Shown here in pieces: positions 29,450 through 37,642 of a DNA stretch of 64,000 bases (its first letter is position 1; every line of letters begins with the position of its first letter). The stretch is from contig JASHOT010000130.1 of NCBI GenBank assembly GCA_030040965.1, positions 36,932 through 100,931 on the forward strand, given 5' to 3'. The DNA is from Candidatus Sulfotelmatobacter sp. Lineage in GTDB: Bacteria; Acidobacteriota; Terriglobia; Terriglobales; Acidobacteriaceae. A program made the position numbers and the translations under genes. The notes under the pieces are model-generated. The model saw only the letters and a list, made by a program, of their open reading frames with translations. It was not told where the DNA came from and did not search any database.

Positions 29450-29951
29450 CTCCACGCCACCGAGCTGAGCACTGAGACTCTTCTGGATTGTTTATCGAGG
29501 TCTGGGAAGTCTGGGTGCCTGCAGGCGGAATATAACAATGTGGATTCACTGGATTGGCTTCTCCGGTTCATGGCGCGTAATCGAGCTCGCGGGGACCTTC
29601 GCAAGGTGGCGGTCCGCGATGAGAAACAGGAAATCGTCGGTTGGTATATCTACTTTGTAAAGCGTGGGGCCGTCGGGGAAGTCGTCCAGATCGGTTCCGC
29701 GCCGAAATTCTCAAGAGAGATTATTCGCCATCTTTCTGAACGACGCCTGGAGTCTAGGAGTGATTGCTCTTCACGGCGTGGCCGAATTGGAAAAGATTGC
29801 CGATTTTTCCGACGAAGGCTGCGTGTTTACCTGTCGGGGTGGATGGGCCCTGGCGTACTCGCGAAATCCCGACCTGATGGAGCTCGTGCAGCGTGGAAAC
29901 ATTTCAATCACTCGCCTCGACGGGGAGTGGTGCCTGGTCCCCCCGGAGTAA
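29450..29951 (+). pseudogene. Frameshifted GNAT-like acyltransferase remnant
   Basis: Two overlapping frames read as one protein. The first gives DSLDWLLRFMARNRARGDLR, KVAVRDEKQEIVGWYIYFVK and ends near SREIIRHL. From about 29732 the sense moves to the next frame as FLNDAWSLGVIALHGVAELE, through ALAYSRNPDLMELVQRGNIS, to ITRLDGEWCLVPPE and a stop. One missing or extra base at about 29729-29735 restores a continuous sequence. The ending (small residue, RLDGEW) is that of GNAT-like N-acyltransferases linked to exopolysaccharide loci. The N-terminal half of the family (normally over 300 residues) is also missing. Nothing nearby belongs to a polysaccharide cluster, so this is probably a relic. Confidence 0.7.
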
Positions 29952-30113
29952 GTCTTTGCTCCTGTTGTCCGATAGGCAGCTTGTAGTGGCGGCTTGGGCA
30001 GTTCAAGGGCGCACCCGCTCGGATCGAGGAATTGAAATAAAATAGCTCCCCTACTTGTCAACGTAAATACCGCGAAACGCTTCGCAACAAAATAAAACGT
30101 CCGGAGGTCCTGA

Positions 30114-30686
30114 ATGCTCTGGTTCTATCAACTTTTCTTCCCCGCAGTGTGGGTCGCCTTTCTTGTCTATTGGCGGATCAAGGCCATCGGTACGAAAACC
30201 GCCCAACGCAGCGAGCCGTCCGCCTCGGCGATCGTGCGCGCCCTCGTTTTCGTAATTGTCATCGTCATGCTCCTGACAACTCGCATCCCGTTACCCTGGC
30301 TCTACCGCCAGCTCTGGCCGTCTGGGCTCTGGTCCTTTTGGATCGGAGCTGCTGTTACCGTCGGCGGTCTTCTCTTCGCCGTCTGGGCGCGTCGACACCT
30401 CGCCAGCAATTGGAGCAGCGAGGTAACCATCAAGCAGGGCCACGAGTTGATTACCACCGGCCCCTATGCCCTGGTCCGTCACCCCATCTACACGGGCATG
30501 CTGACCGGGTTTCTTGGCAGCGCGATTGCGCTTGCCCAGGTGCGCGGCGTCATCGGTTTCGTCCTGATATTCGTCGTACTCTGGGCCAAGCTCCGCCTGG
30601 AGGAGGAGTGGATGCGCTCCCAATTTGGGGAAACGTATGCCACCTATGCCCATCAGACGTCCGCCTTAGTGCCGTACGTTTTCTGA
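30114..30686 (+). CDS. Isoprenylcysteine carboxyl methyltransferase (ICMT)-family membrane protein
   Basis: A 190-residue polytopic membrane protein with about five helices. The SAM-binding signature TTGPYALVRHPIYTGMLTGF and the C-terminal EEEWMRSQFGETYATYAHQT are diagnostic of the ICMT/PEMT family. A CGGAGGT ribosome site lies 7 nt before the ATG. Bacterial members methylate small lipophilic acids, phenolic lipids or phospholipids rather than prenylated proteins. Some type III polyketide synthase loci include such a methyltransferase, but here the synthase is 16 kb away and no link can be shown. Confidence 0.87.
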   Translation: MLWFYQLFFPAVWVAFLVYWRIKAIGTKTAQRSEPSASAIVRALVFVIVIVMLLTTRIPLPWLYRQLWPSGLWSFWIGAAVTVGGLLFAVWARRHLASNWSSEVTIKQGHELITTGPYALVRHPIYTGMLTGFLGSAIALAQVRGVIGFVLIFVVLWAKLRLEEEWMRSQFGETYATYAHQTSALVPYVF

Positions 30687-30905
30687 TCGGCATGTCACGA
30701 TCCTCACCACGCGCCTTGACGTCGAGGCAATCCCGTTCTTCTCAGCAATCGCACGCGCCGCAGACTGCGATCGTAGAGACCGGGTTCACGTATTGATTGA
30801 GCGGTGCAACAAAATATTCCGCCTCGCTGTCAATTTTTCTTGGCGCGACGACTACAGGATGAACGGTCGAGAGCGCTCCGTGAGCGAGCGCCGATTCATC
30901 CACAG

Positions 30906-30924
30906 GGGATGGTGATACCATCCC
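30906..30924. promoter_or_regulatory. 19-bp inverted repeat, operator-like
   Basis: GGGATGGT-GAT-ACCATCCC is a perfect 8-bp inverted repeat with a 3-bp centre, ending 18 bp before the cytochrome c start codon. Its position suits a repressor site or a hairpin over the ribosome binding region. No ribosome site is obvious between it and the GTG. Confidence 0.45.
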
Positions 30925-30942
30925 GTATCCTTCCATCCTTAA

Positions 30943-31809
30943 TTGTGGGAAGGCGCGAGGCGAGCCGTGGGACTTCCCTATCTCTCCCGAATAAGCGCAG
31001 GCGCATTCGTATGCCTGTTTCTGATTGCCGCCTTCTGTAGAGCACAGGACCGCAATCCGCTGGCCGGCGATCCCAAGGCGGCCAAAGCGGGCGAGTATGA
31101 GTTCCGCATCAACTGCGCTCTCTGCCACGGACTGGGCGCGCGTGGCGGCGGACGCGGCCCCGACCTGACACGGGCGCAGAAAAAATTCGCGCACTCCGAC
31201 GCCGACATGTTTCAGATCATCAGCAACGGCATATCCGGCACCGCGATGCCGGCGAACGGCACCAACGGCCAAGGCGTGGGCATGACCGATGAAGAGATCT
31301 GGCAGATCATCACTTACATCCGCAGCCAGGAAGTGAAAGCGCCGGCCAAGCCGCTGGGCAATGCCGTTCACGGCAAAGAACTTTTCTACGGCGACGCCAA
31401 CTGCTCGCTCTGCCACATGGTCGAAGGCAAGGGTGGACGTGTCGGCCCGGAACTAACCGGTGTAGGCGGATCGCGGACACGCGACGCGATCATCGATTCT
31501 GTGCGCAACCCCAGCCGGCGCCTGGCGTGGGGATTAAGCGAGGCGACCAAAGAATTTCCGCAGGAATATGAAAGCGTCACGGTCGTGACTCAAGAAGGCA
31601 AAGAGATAAAAGGAGTAACGCTCAACGAAGACAGTTTCAGCGTGCAGATCATGGACATGAATGAGCAGATTCATCTGCTCGATAAAAGCACGCTGCGTTC
31701 GTTTCAGAAATCGCGGCAGTCGGCGATGCCGCCGTACGGCGCCGACGTGCTGAGCGACAAGGATCTGGAAGACATTGTGGCCTTTCTCCTGAGCGTGGGG
31801 GCGAAATGA
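30943..31809 (+). CDS. Di-haem cytochrome c, periplasmic
   Basis: A 288-residue exported protein with a signal segment (GAFVCLFLIAAFCRAQ) and two c-type haem sites, CALCH at residues 58-62 and CSLCH at 154-158, each in a cytochrome c class I domain (GGRGPDL and GGRVGPELTGVGGSR follow the haem motifs). The C-terminal part (EYESVTVVTQEGKEIKGVTL) resembles the domain attached to such cytochromes in acidobacterial and planctomycete oxidases. Translation seems to start at the GTG at 30943; a GTG at 30967 is also possible. Its stop overlaps the start of the PQQ dehydrogenase by 4 nt, so it is the likely electron acceptor for that enzyme. Confidence 0.92.
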   Translation: MWEGARRAVGLPYLSRISAGAFVCLFLIAAFCRAQDRNPLAGDPKAAKAGEYEFRINCALCHGLGARGGGRGPDLTRAQKKFAHSDADMFQIISNGISGTAMPANGTNGQGVGMTDEEIWQIITYIRSQEVKAPAKPLGNAVHGKELFYGDANCSLCHMVEGKGGRVGPELTGVGGSRTRDAIIDSVRNPSRRLAWGLSEATKEFPQEYESVTVVTQEGKEIKGVTLNEDSFSVQIMDMNEQIHLLDKSTLRSFQKSRQSAMPPYGADVLSDKDLEDIVAFLLSVGAK

Positions 31810-33482
31810 AAATCTTTGCAAATCTCCTCCTTCGTTTGCTACGCGGATTTCCTTTGCCCCCTTTGCGGTTGAGTCTTACTGCGACGTCGATCTGCATGAC
31901 CGCTTGCCTCGGCACAAACGCCGCTCACGCTCAGGTCACATTCGAGCGCCTGGTGAATGCGCAGAAAGAGCCGCAGAACTGGATGACCTACTCCGGCGAC
32001 TACTCGGGCAAGCGCTTCAGCGCGCTCGACCAGATCAACGCGGCCGACGTCCGCGCGCTGCAGGCGAAGTGGGTTTACCAGACCGCCGCGACCGGCAAAC
32101 TTGAAACCACGCCGCTGGTCGTCGACGGCATCATGTACGCGACCGCGCAGGACGACCGCGCCTTTGCCCTCGACGCCCGCACTGGGCGCCCCATCTGGAT
32201 GTACCAGCGCCAGGTTCCCTCCGACATTCGGCCATGCTGCGGACATGTGAATCGCGGTCTCGCCATCCTCGGCGACAAAGTTTTTCTGGGCACGCTCGAT
32301 GCCCACGTGATCGCGCTCGACGCCAAGACCGGCGCCGTCGTTTGGGACGCGACCGCGGCCGATTACCGAACCGGCCACAGCTTCACCGTCGCTCCGCTCG
32401 CGGTGAAAAATCTCATCGTGATTGGCATCTCCGGCGGCGAATACGGCGTCCGCGGATTCATCGACGCCTACGATGCCGATACTGGCGTGCGCAAATGGCG
32501 CTTCTATACCGTCCCCGGTCCCGGCGAGCCGGGACACGACACGTGGGAGGGCGACTCCTGGAAAGTGGGCGGAGCGCCTGCATGGAATACGGGCACGTAC
32601 GATCCTGGGACCAACCAGATTTTCTGGCCGACAGGAAATCCCTCGCCCTCGAATCGCGGCGAGGGTCGAGCCGGCGACAACTTGTATTCGAACTCGCTGC
32701 TCGCACTCAACGCCGATACCGGCAAACTGAACTGGTATTTCCAGTTCACTAAGCACGACGAGCACGACTGGGACGCGACGCAAGTCCCGATCCTGATTGA
32801 CGCAGCAAAGATCGACACAGATAAGACCGACAAAGACGGGAAGCATCTCATCGCGCAGGCCAATCGCAACGGATTCTTCTATCTCCTCGATCGCACCAAC
32901 GGCAAACTGATTTCGGCCACTGCCTACGGCAAGCAGACGTGGAGCGACTCCAAAGACGCCGACGGCCGTCCCATCGCCAACAAAAATGCTTCACCTACGC
33001 TCGAAGGCCACACCGTCTGTCCCGGCGCGCTTGGCACAACGAATTGGTTTCCGCCGACCTATGATCCGCAGACCAATCTCTTTTATGTGACCGCGCGCGA
33101 TCAATGCGACATCTTCTCGACCGCCCCGCAGCCCTACGAAGCGGGACACGCGTTCTATGGCAGCGCTTATTTTCCCTCGGAAGATGCCGAGCCATATCTG
33201 GGGTTCCTCAAAGCGATCGATCCGGCTACAGGAGAGATCAAACAAAAGTTTCAGCACACTTCACCGACGTGGTCCGGCGTGCTTTCGACTGCGGGCGGAC
33301 TCGTCTTCTCAGGCGATGCGGAAGGCAACTTCATCGCTTTCGACGCAGGATCGCTTAAGCCGCTCTGGCATTTCCAGATGGGAGGCGCCGTCTATGCCGC
33401 GCCCATGGCCTTCGCAGTGGACGGAAAAGAATACGTAGCCATCGCTGCGGGCAGTGCTGTCTACGCGTTCGGCTTGCCGTGA
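31806..33482 (+). CDS. PQQ-dependent alcohol/sugar dehydrogenase
   Basis: A 558-residue periplasmic quinoprotein with an eight-bladed propeller. It shows the family start NWMTYSGDYSGKRFSALDQI, the vicinal disulfide pair Cys144-Cys145 (RPCCGHVNRGLA) that covers PQQ in methanol and ethanol dehydrogenases, the active-site region KHDEHDWDATQVP, and the W-motifs with LIAQANRNGFFYLLDRTNGK and VLSTAGGLVFSGDAEGNFIA. No haem domain is fused; electrons probably pass to the di-haem cytochrome encoded just upstream, with which it is translationally coupled. Both gene products carry export signals. The substrate alcohol or sugar cannot be told, and lanthanide or calcium use is not clear. Confidence 0.93.
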   Translation: MKIFANLLLRLLRGFPLPPLRLSLTATSICMTACLGTNAAHAQVTFERLVNAQKEPQNWMTYSGDYSGKRFSALDQINAADVRALQAKWVYQTAATGKLETTPLVVDGIMYATAQDDRAFALDARTGRPIWMYQRQVPSDIRPCCGHVNRGLAILGDKVFLGTLDAHVIALDAKTGAVVWDATAADYRTGHSFTVAPLAVKNLIVIGISGGEYGVRGFIDAYDADTGVRKWRFYTVPGPGEPGHDTWEGDSWKVGGAPAWNTGTYDPGTNQIFWPTGNPSPSNRGEGRAGDNLYSNSLLALNADTGKLNWYFQFTKHDEHDWDATQVPILIDAAKIDTDKTDKDGKHLIAQANRNGFFYLLDRTNGKLISATAYGKQTWSDSKDADGRPIANKNASPTLEGHTVCPGALGTTNWFPPTYDPQTNLFYVTARDQCDIFSTAPQPYEAGHAFYGSAYFPSEDAEPYLGFLKAIDPATGEIKQKFQHTSPTWSGVLSTAGGLVFSGDAEGNFIAFDAGSLKPLWHFQMGGAVYAAPMAFAVDGKEYVAIAAGSAVYAFGLP

Positions 33483-33528
33483 GTGCACAGGGCGAACGGA
33501 TTCTGAACTGTGTGGCGGACGGATGGGT

Positions 33529-33542
33529 GTTCCTATAGGAAC
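33529..33542. repeat. 14-bp perfect palindrome
   Basis: GTTCCTATAGGAAC reads the same on both strands and lies 46 bp after the PQQ dehydrogenase stop, in a 379-bp stretch with no intact gene. It may be a protein binding site or part of a scar; no T-run follows, so it is not a typical terminator. Confidence 0.4.
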
Positions 33543-33663
33543 CTAGCGTGATGACAATGTGGGCTGCACGATTCCGTCATGACAGCAAGTTGTTGAAAAT
33601 AAATATGTAAGGTCGAGAGCTAAACCCCGAGACCCGGGGTCCGTGGTTCCCACCCTTGCAAAC

Positions 33664-33705
33664 AACGAGGGGCACCCGGCGGTTTATGCGTTTGGCCTGC
33701 CGTGA
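33664..33705 (+). pseudogene. 3' stub of a second PQQ dehydrogenase gene
   Basis: The last codons before the TGA at 33703 encode NNEGHPAVYAFGLP, matching the C-terminus of the intact upstream dehydrogenase (SAVYAFGLP). Over the shared AVYAFGLP codons the two differ almost only at third positions, so this is the end of a diverged paralogue rather than a recent copy. No more of the gene is readable upstream. Confidence 0.6.
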
Positions 33706-33861
33706 GCGATCACGAGAATGGTACGTTCGGACCTCGAGCCCCGGTGCAATGTTTTTCATCTTGACCGAAATTCGGCACTAAGCGAAACTTCTTTGTGTTC
33801 GGCTGGTCCCTCCTTCCCTTCCCAGCGAACCGGGCCCTCAAAACTATCCAGGAGAACCGAC

Positions 33862-35205
33862 GTGCCCTATTCACGCCCCACTTGGCGCGCCTACGCCCCA
33901 GCGTTCATTTTCATTCTTGTTGTTACGCACTGGATTCACCCTCCTTTCGCCATCGCGCAGGAAACCATGCTTTACTCGTTCAGCGGCACGACCGGGATGT
34001 CGCCGGGCGGCGGCGTCATTCGGGATAAGGAGGGCAATCTGTACGGCACGGCGGCATCAGGCGGGAGTTCAAACGCCGGCGTCATTTTTGAGCTCGCCCG
34101 CAACTCCGATGGCACGTGGACCGAAAGTACGTTATACGAATTCGGGGGCGCACCAGACGGAGCTTATCCGGGCGCGCCTTTAGTGTTCGACTCAAATGGC
34201 AACCTGTTCGGTACCACAGCATCCGGCGGAATGGGATCGTGCTCTCTAGGCTCTTTAGGGTGCGGAAACGTATTCAAACTCATACGCAACTCGACGGGCA
34301 GAGGGTGGACCGAGCAAGTTATCTACAATTTCTCGGGCGGCAGCGATGGGGTGGTTCCAGCGTCGAAGCTGGTCTTCGATGGGCAGGGAAACCTCTACGG
34401 TACGACCTTTCAGGGCGGAATGTCGTCCGCGTGCATCCCCGATTACGGCTATCCCGGGTGCGGAACGGTTTTTGAGCTGTCCCCCAATACCGATGGGAGC
34501 TGGTCTGAGAGCATCGTCTACCGATTTCAGGGCGGTTTGGACGGTATGTTTCCCAGCGCAGTCACTCCTGATGGGTCCACAGATTTGGTTGGGGTGAGTC
34601 AGGGTGGACTTTCGTGCAACGAATACGTCAGCGATCTCGGCTGCGGTACGATTTTCCGGCTTCACCGGACTTCCTCCGGCTGGGTCAAGTCCACTCCATA
34701 CAGGTTCAAAGGCGGCATGGCAGGATTCTCCCCCGAAGGCAGACTCGCAGTCGATGCGTCCGGCGCCGTGTACGGCACCACACAAAACGGCGGCGTCGAG
34801 ACTACGCCCGAAGGCTATGGGACGGTTTTTCTACTGACGCCGCTTCCTGCCGGGAGCTGGACCGGATCCGTGCTTTACCGCTTTACGGGGCTCTTGGATG
34901 GTTGTTACCCGACGGAAGGTGTAACACTCGATTCGGCAGGAAACGTGTACGGCGAAGCCATTGGCTGTGGTAGCAGCACGGCAGGTTCTGACCCAGGTGG
35001 GACGGTGTTTAAACTGACACCAAGTTCTGGCGCATGGATCGAGACGACACTTGCGAGTTTCCAGGATCAAGCAACGGGTCAGCAGCCCCTTGGAGGGGTC
35101 ACGCTCGATTCGAAGGGGAACCTGTATGGCACGCTCTCGATCGGTGGAACGGATACTGACACCTGCCCAATCGGTTGCGGCACGGTGTTCGAGGTGGCGC
35201 CGTAG
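33862..35205 (+). CDS. Secreted GloVer-repeat protein
   Basis: A 447-residue exported protein built of about seven GloVer tandem repeats, each with a core such as GNLYGTAASGG, GNLFGTTASGGMG, GNLYGTTFQGGMSS, GAVYGTTQNGGVE and GNLYGTLSIGGTD, followed by a G-x-VF-x-L strand and then W-TE-x-x-LY-F. The GTG at 33862 has a CAGGAG site 7 nt upstream and begins a clean signal peptide ending near PPFAIAQE; a longer frame from 33718 lacks a site. Proteins of this repeat class are numerous in Acidobacteria and are thought to be surface propellers. Function unknown. Paired cysteines occur in several repeats (for example SLGCGNVF, YPGCGTVF). Confidence 0.88.
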   Translation: MPYSRPTWRAYAPAFIFILVVTHWIHPPFAIAQETMLYSFSGTTGMSPGGGVIRDKEGNLYGTAASGGSSNAGVIFELARNSDGTWTESTLYEFGGAPDGAYPGAPLVFDSNGNLFGTTASGGMGSCSLGSLGCGNVFKLIRNSTGRGWTEQVIYNFSGGSDGVVPASKLVFDGQGNLYGTTFQGGMSSACIPDYGYPGCGTVFELSPNTDGSWSESIVYRFQGGLDGMFPSAVTPDGSTDLVGVSQGGLSCNEYVSDLGCGTIFRLHRTSSGWVKSTPYRFKGGMAGFSPEGRLAVDASGAVYGTTQNGGVETTPEGYGTVFLLTPLPAGSWTGSVLYRFTGLLDGCYPTEGVTLDSAGNVYGEAIGCGSSTAGSDPGGTVFKLTPSSGAWIETTLASFQDQATGQQPLGGVTLDSKGNLYGTLSIGGTDTDTCPIGCGTVFEVAP

Positions 35206-35300
35206 TTGCCCCAAGATTACCAGCGAACATGACGAATCTGGTGCGTCGCTTTCCCCCGATTGACGCGACCTCCGCTTTCGTACTAATCTGCGCTTACACC

Positions 35301-35460
35301 GGAAAGGAGGTGGTCGGATGACAAGTTCAGAAGGCAGTAGTTGCTTTACCCAAAGACCAGGTGAGGTGGCTGAGACTTAGAGCAGGTCGCTCTAAGCGGG
35401 GCTTCGGACGCGGAATTCGCAAGAACCGCGCCTGAGGCTACAGCCCGCACACTACCGGTG
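35301..35460 (+). ncRNA. Candidate structured RNA or leader with extended Shine-Dalgarno and 20-codon ORF
   Basis: GGAAAGGAGGTGGTC at 35301-35315 is almost fully complementary to the 16S rRNA 3' end, far longer than a normal ribosome site. An ATG at 35318 follows and opens a 20-codon frame (MTSSEGSSCFTQRPGEVAET) that stops at 35380. Downstream, CGCGG...CCGCG can pair around AATTCGCAAGAA, enclosed by GCGGGG...AGCCCGC, giving a nested hairpin. The next sizeable gene starts only at 35720. It could be a leader peptide, a small protein gene or a non-coding RNA; I cannot name a family. Confidence 0.3.
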
Positions 35461-35610
35461 AGTAAGGATTGATTCCGCCTGACGCAGGTCGGTCAGGATC
35501 GCTCACAAGACGAAGCGTCTTTCAGCAGCGTCTTTGAGTAAAACCCGGAGTTGCCGTAGAGGCCACGTAGAGTGACCACCTCTTGGTCAATCCCAAACAG
35601 TCCACCGGGC

Positions 35611-35650
35611 GGCCCGCAGGCTTTGTTGGAATGAACCCAGCTTGTGGGCC
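35611..35650. other. Long imperfect hairpin
   Basis: GGCCCGCAGGCT at 35611-35622 can pair over 12 bp (two G-U) with AGCTTGTGGGCC at 35639-35650, with a 16-nt loop; AACAG and CTGTT outside add a further short stem. GTTCTGTTTTCT follows on the plus strand, so it may end transcription entering from the left. A smaller stem, AAGACG-AAG-CGTCTT, lies at 35507-35521. Confidence 0.45.
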
Positions 35651-35719
35651 GTTCTGTTTTCTGTGAGTCTTGAATCTCGCCGATTGGCAAGCGATGCTGC
35701 TCCTTAGTATCCTTGCCCC

Positions 35720-36355
35720 GTGGGCAATCTCGACGAGCTCAACGACTCCAAAGAGCGCATACGGCTGGCCAGCGCCTATGCCGGCATGAGCGATGGCGAG
35801 TTGCTCCGCCTCGCCTCGAGTCCCGACTCTCTCACCGACGCGGCCTGGGACGCGCTGGAAGACGAGCTTGACCGGCGCCATCTGGAATTGCCCGCCGAGC
35901 AACCGGCTCCGCGTCTCGATCTCCGCGAGCTCGTTCCCATCCGCCAGTTCCGCGACCTGCCCGAGGCGCTGCTCGCCAAAGGATGTCTCGAGTCGGCTGG
36001 CATCGAATGCTTTCTGCGCGACGACAACCTGGTTCGCCTCGACTGGTTCATCTCGAACTTTGTTGGCGGCATCAAGCTCTGCGTCAAGCCCGACGAAGCT
36101 GAGAAAGCACTCACCCTGCTCGACGAGCCCATTCTCGAAGGCTTCTACGTTCACGGCGTGGGACTTTACGAGCAGCCGCGTTGTCCGCGCTGCGATTCAC
36201 TCGACGTAAATTTTCGGGAGCTCGATCCCGCCGCCTATCTGAGCCTGGCCGTCCGCGTCCCGATTCCTTTCCAGCGCCGCGCCTGGCGCTGCCACGCATG
36301 CGGCGCCGAGTGGGAAGACAATGAAGTCCCGGCTGAGCCTGAATCTCCCACCTAG
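35720..36355 (+). CDS. DUF2007-like plus zinc-ribbon protein, copy 1
   Basis: A 211-residue cytoplasmic protein. Residues 1-60 are a helical segment (MSDGELLRLASSPDSLTDAA), residues 75-135 match the DUF2007 putative signal-transducing fold (LPEALLAKGCLESAGIECFL, then DNLVRLDWFISNFVGGIKLC), and the C-terminus carries a zinc ribbon with CPRCDSLDVNF and WRCHACGAEWED flanking a hydrophobic stretch. The start is a GTG at 35720, as no earlier ATG is in frame. It is paralogous to the next gene, which has the same arrangement. The function of the family is unknown. Confidence 0.82.
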   Translation: MGNLDELNDSKERIRLASAYAGMSDGELLRLASSPDSLTDAAWDALEDELDRRHLELPAEQPAPRLDLRELVPIRQFRDLPEALLAKGCLESAGIECFLRDDNLVRLDWFISNFVGGIKLCVKPDEAEKALTLLDEPILEGFYVHGVGLYEQPRCPRCDSLDVNFRELDPAAYLSLAVRVPIPFQRRAWRCHACGAEWEDNEVPAEPESPT

Positions 36356-36409
36356 CCATCGCTTTAGAAAATCCGGCCTGATTGGCACTCAGGAGTATGA
36401 TTTCCTCCC

Positions 36410-37141
36410 GTGACCATGATTGACCCAGAACAGGAGCGGCGCCGGCTGGCAGAGTTCTATGCCCATGAGATGGACGGCAGCCTGGAGAAGATTGCCGCCC
36501 AAGCATACGCGCTGAGCGACATCGCCCGCGAAGCCCTTCGAGCCGAGCTCGCCAAACGGGGTCTTTCTACTCCGCTGGCCGAAAAGCCTCCAGAGGTTCC
36601 CGCCAGTCCTCACGGAGTCGGAGATCCCCCGCCAGAGCCTCCGCGGCAGCACGACCGGACCGATGGTGAATTCGCTTTTCGGCCTCGAATAACGCTTCGC
36701 AAATTTCGTGATCTGCCCGAAGCACTCGTGGCGAAATCAAGTCTGGAAGGTTCGGAGATCGATTGTGCTCTGGTCGACGAAAACGTGGTTCGATTGGACT
36801 GGCTCTGGTCGAATCTGATGGGCGGCGTCAAGCTACTGGTCGATCCTGAGGACGCCACTGCCGCGAACGACGTTCTGGCCCAGCCTATACCGGAACAACT
36901 CGATGTATCGGGTATGGGCATATACGAACAGCCGCGCTGTCCGAGTTGCGGCTCTCTGGACGTCAATTTCCGCGAGATCGCCCCTCTGGCTTACCTGTTG
37001 ATGTGGGTCAACTTTCCGCTTCCCTTTCATCGAAGGGCATGGCGGTGTCACGCGTGTAATGTGGAGTGGGAAGACATACGGGGAGAAGAGCCTGAGCGGG
37101 AAGGCGGTATTCCGACAAACCATTCCGGCCCGCAACCATGA
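36410..37141 (+). CDS. DUF2007-like plus zinc-ribbon protein, copy 2
   Basis: A 243-residue paralogue of the preceding gene, with the same order: helical N-terminus (EQERRRLAEFYAHEMDGSLE), a longer Pro-rich linker, the DUF2007-like part (LPEALVAKSSLEGSEIDCAL, then DENVVRLDWLWSNLMGGVKL) and the zinc ribbon CPSCGSLDVNF with WRCHACNVEWED. The start is GTG 36410 or ATG 36416. Its end overlaps the GNAT gene by 4 nt. Tandem duplication with divergence of the linker is the simplest history. Confidence 0.82.
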   Translation: MTMIDPEQERRRLAEFYAHEMDGSLEKIAAQAYALSDIAREALRAELAKRGLSTPLAEKPPEVPASPHGVGDPPPEPPRQHDRTDGEFAFRPRITLRKFRDLPEALVAKSSLEGSEIDCALVDENVVRLDWLWSNLMGGVKLLVDPEDATAANDVLAQPIPEQLDVSGMGIYEQPRCPSCGSLDVNFREIAPLAYLLMWVNFPLPFHRRAWRCHACNVEWEDIRGEEPEREGGIPTNHSGPQP

Positions 37142-37626
37142 TCGTCTATCGCGAAGCCACGCTGGCCGACGTTCCGGGAATGGCACAGGTACGCGCGCGC
37201 GACTGGGGATCAGAAGAATACTGGCGGGAGCGCATTGCGCTCTACCACACTGGCCAACTACATCCGCGTGAGGCTTTACCGCCCCGCATCGGCTACGTGG
37301 GTATGGACGGCGATCTGGTCGCCGGGCTTATTGCCGGACATCTGACGCGGCGTTTCGGCTGCGATGGCGAATTGGAGTGGATTTCCGTGCGCGAAGAATA
37401 TCGTGGGCAAAAAATCGCGTCCCGCCTGCTGCGCCTGCTCGCCGAGTGGTTTCGCGCGCAGGGCGCCAGCTATGTCTGTGTCGACGTCGAGCCCTCCAAC
37501 CGCGTGGCCCGGGCCTTCTATGCATCGCACGGCGCGGAGGATCTCAAGCCGCATTGGATGATCTGGAAAAACATTGCGCAGGTTTGCGAGTCGTCGCCTG
37601 CGGACAGAGTCGACTCAACCAGCTGA
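37138..37626 (+). CDS. GNAT-family N-acetyltransferase
   Basis: A 162-residue acetyl-CoA-dependent acyltransferase. The N-terminus IVYREATLADVPGMAQVRAR is typical of the fold, the acetyl-CoA-binding motif A is ELEWISVREEYRGQKIASRL, and motif B is near NRVARAFYASHGAEDL. It is coupled by a 4-nt overlap to the DUF2007/zinc-ribbon gene. The substrate cannot be predicted. Confidence 0.88.
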   Translation: MIVYREATLADVPGMAQVRARDWGSEEYWRERIALYHTGQLHPREALPPRIGYVGMDGDLVAGLIAGHLTRRFGCDGELEWISVREEYRGQKIASRLLRLLAEWFRAQGASYVCVDVEPSNRVARAFYASHGAEDLKPHWMIWKNIAQVCESSPADRVDSTS

Positions 37627-37642
37627 CATCACACGGCCAGCT

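Noticed and set aside
30742..31416. A 224-codon minus-strand frame over the cytochrome c gene
   Set aside because: The opposite strand carries two haem motifs and a signal peptide; the shadow has none of these.
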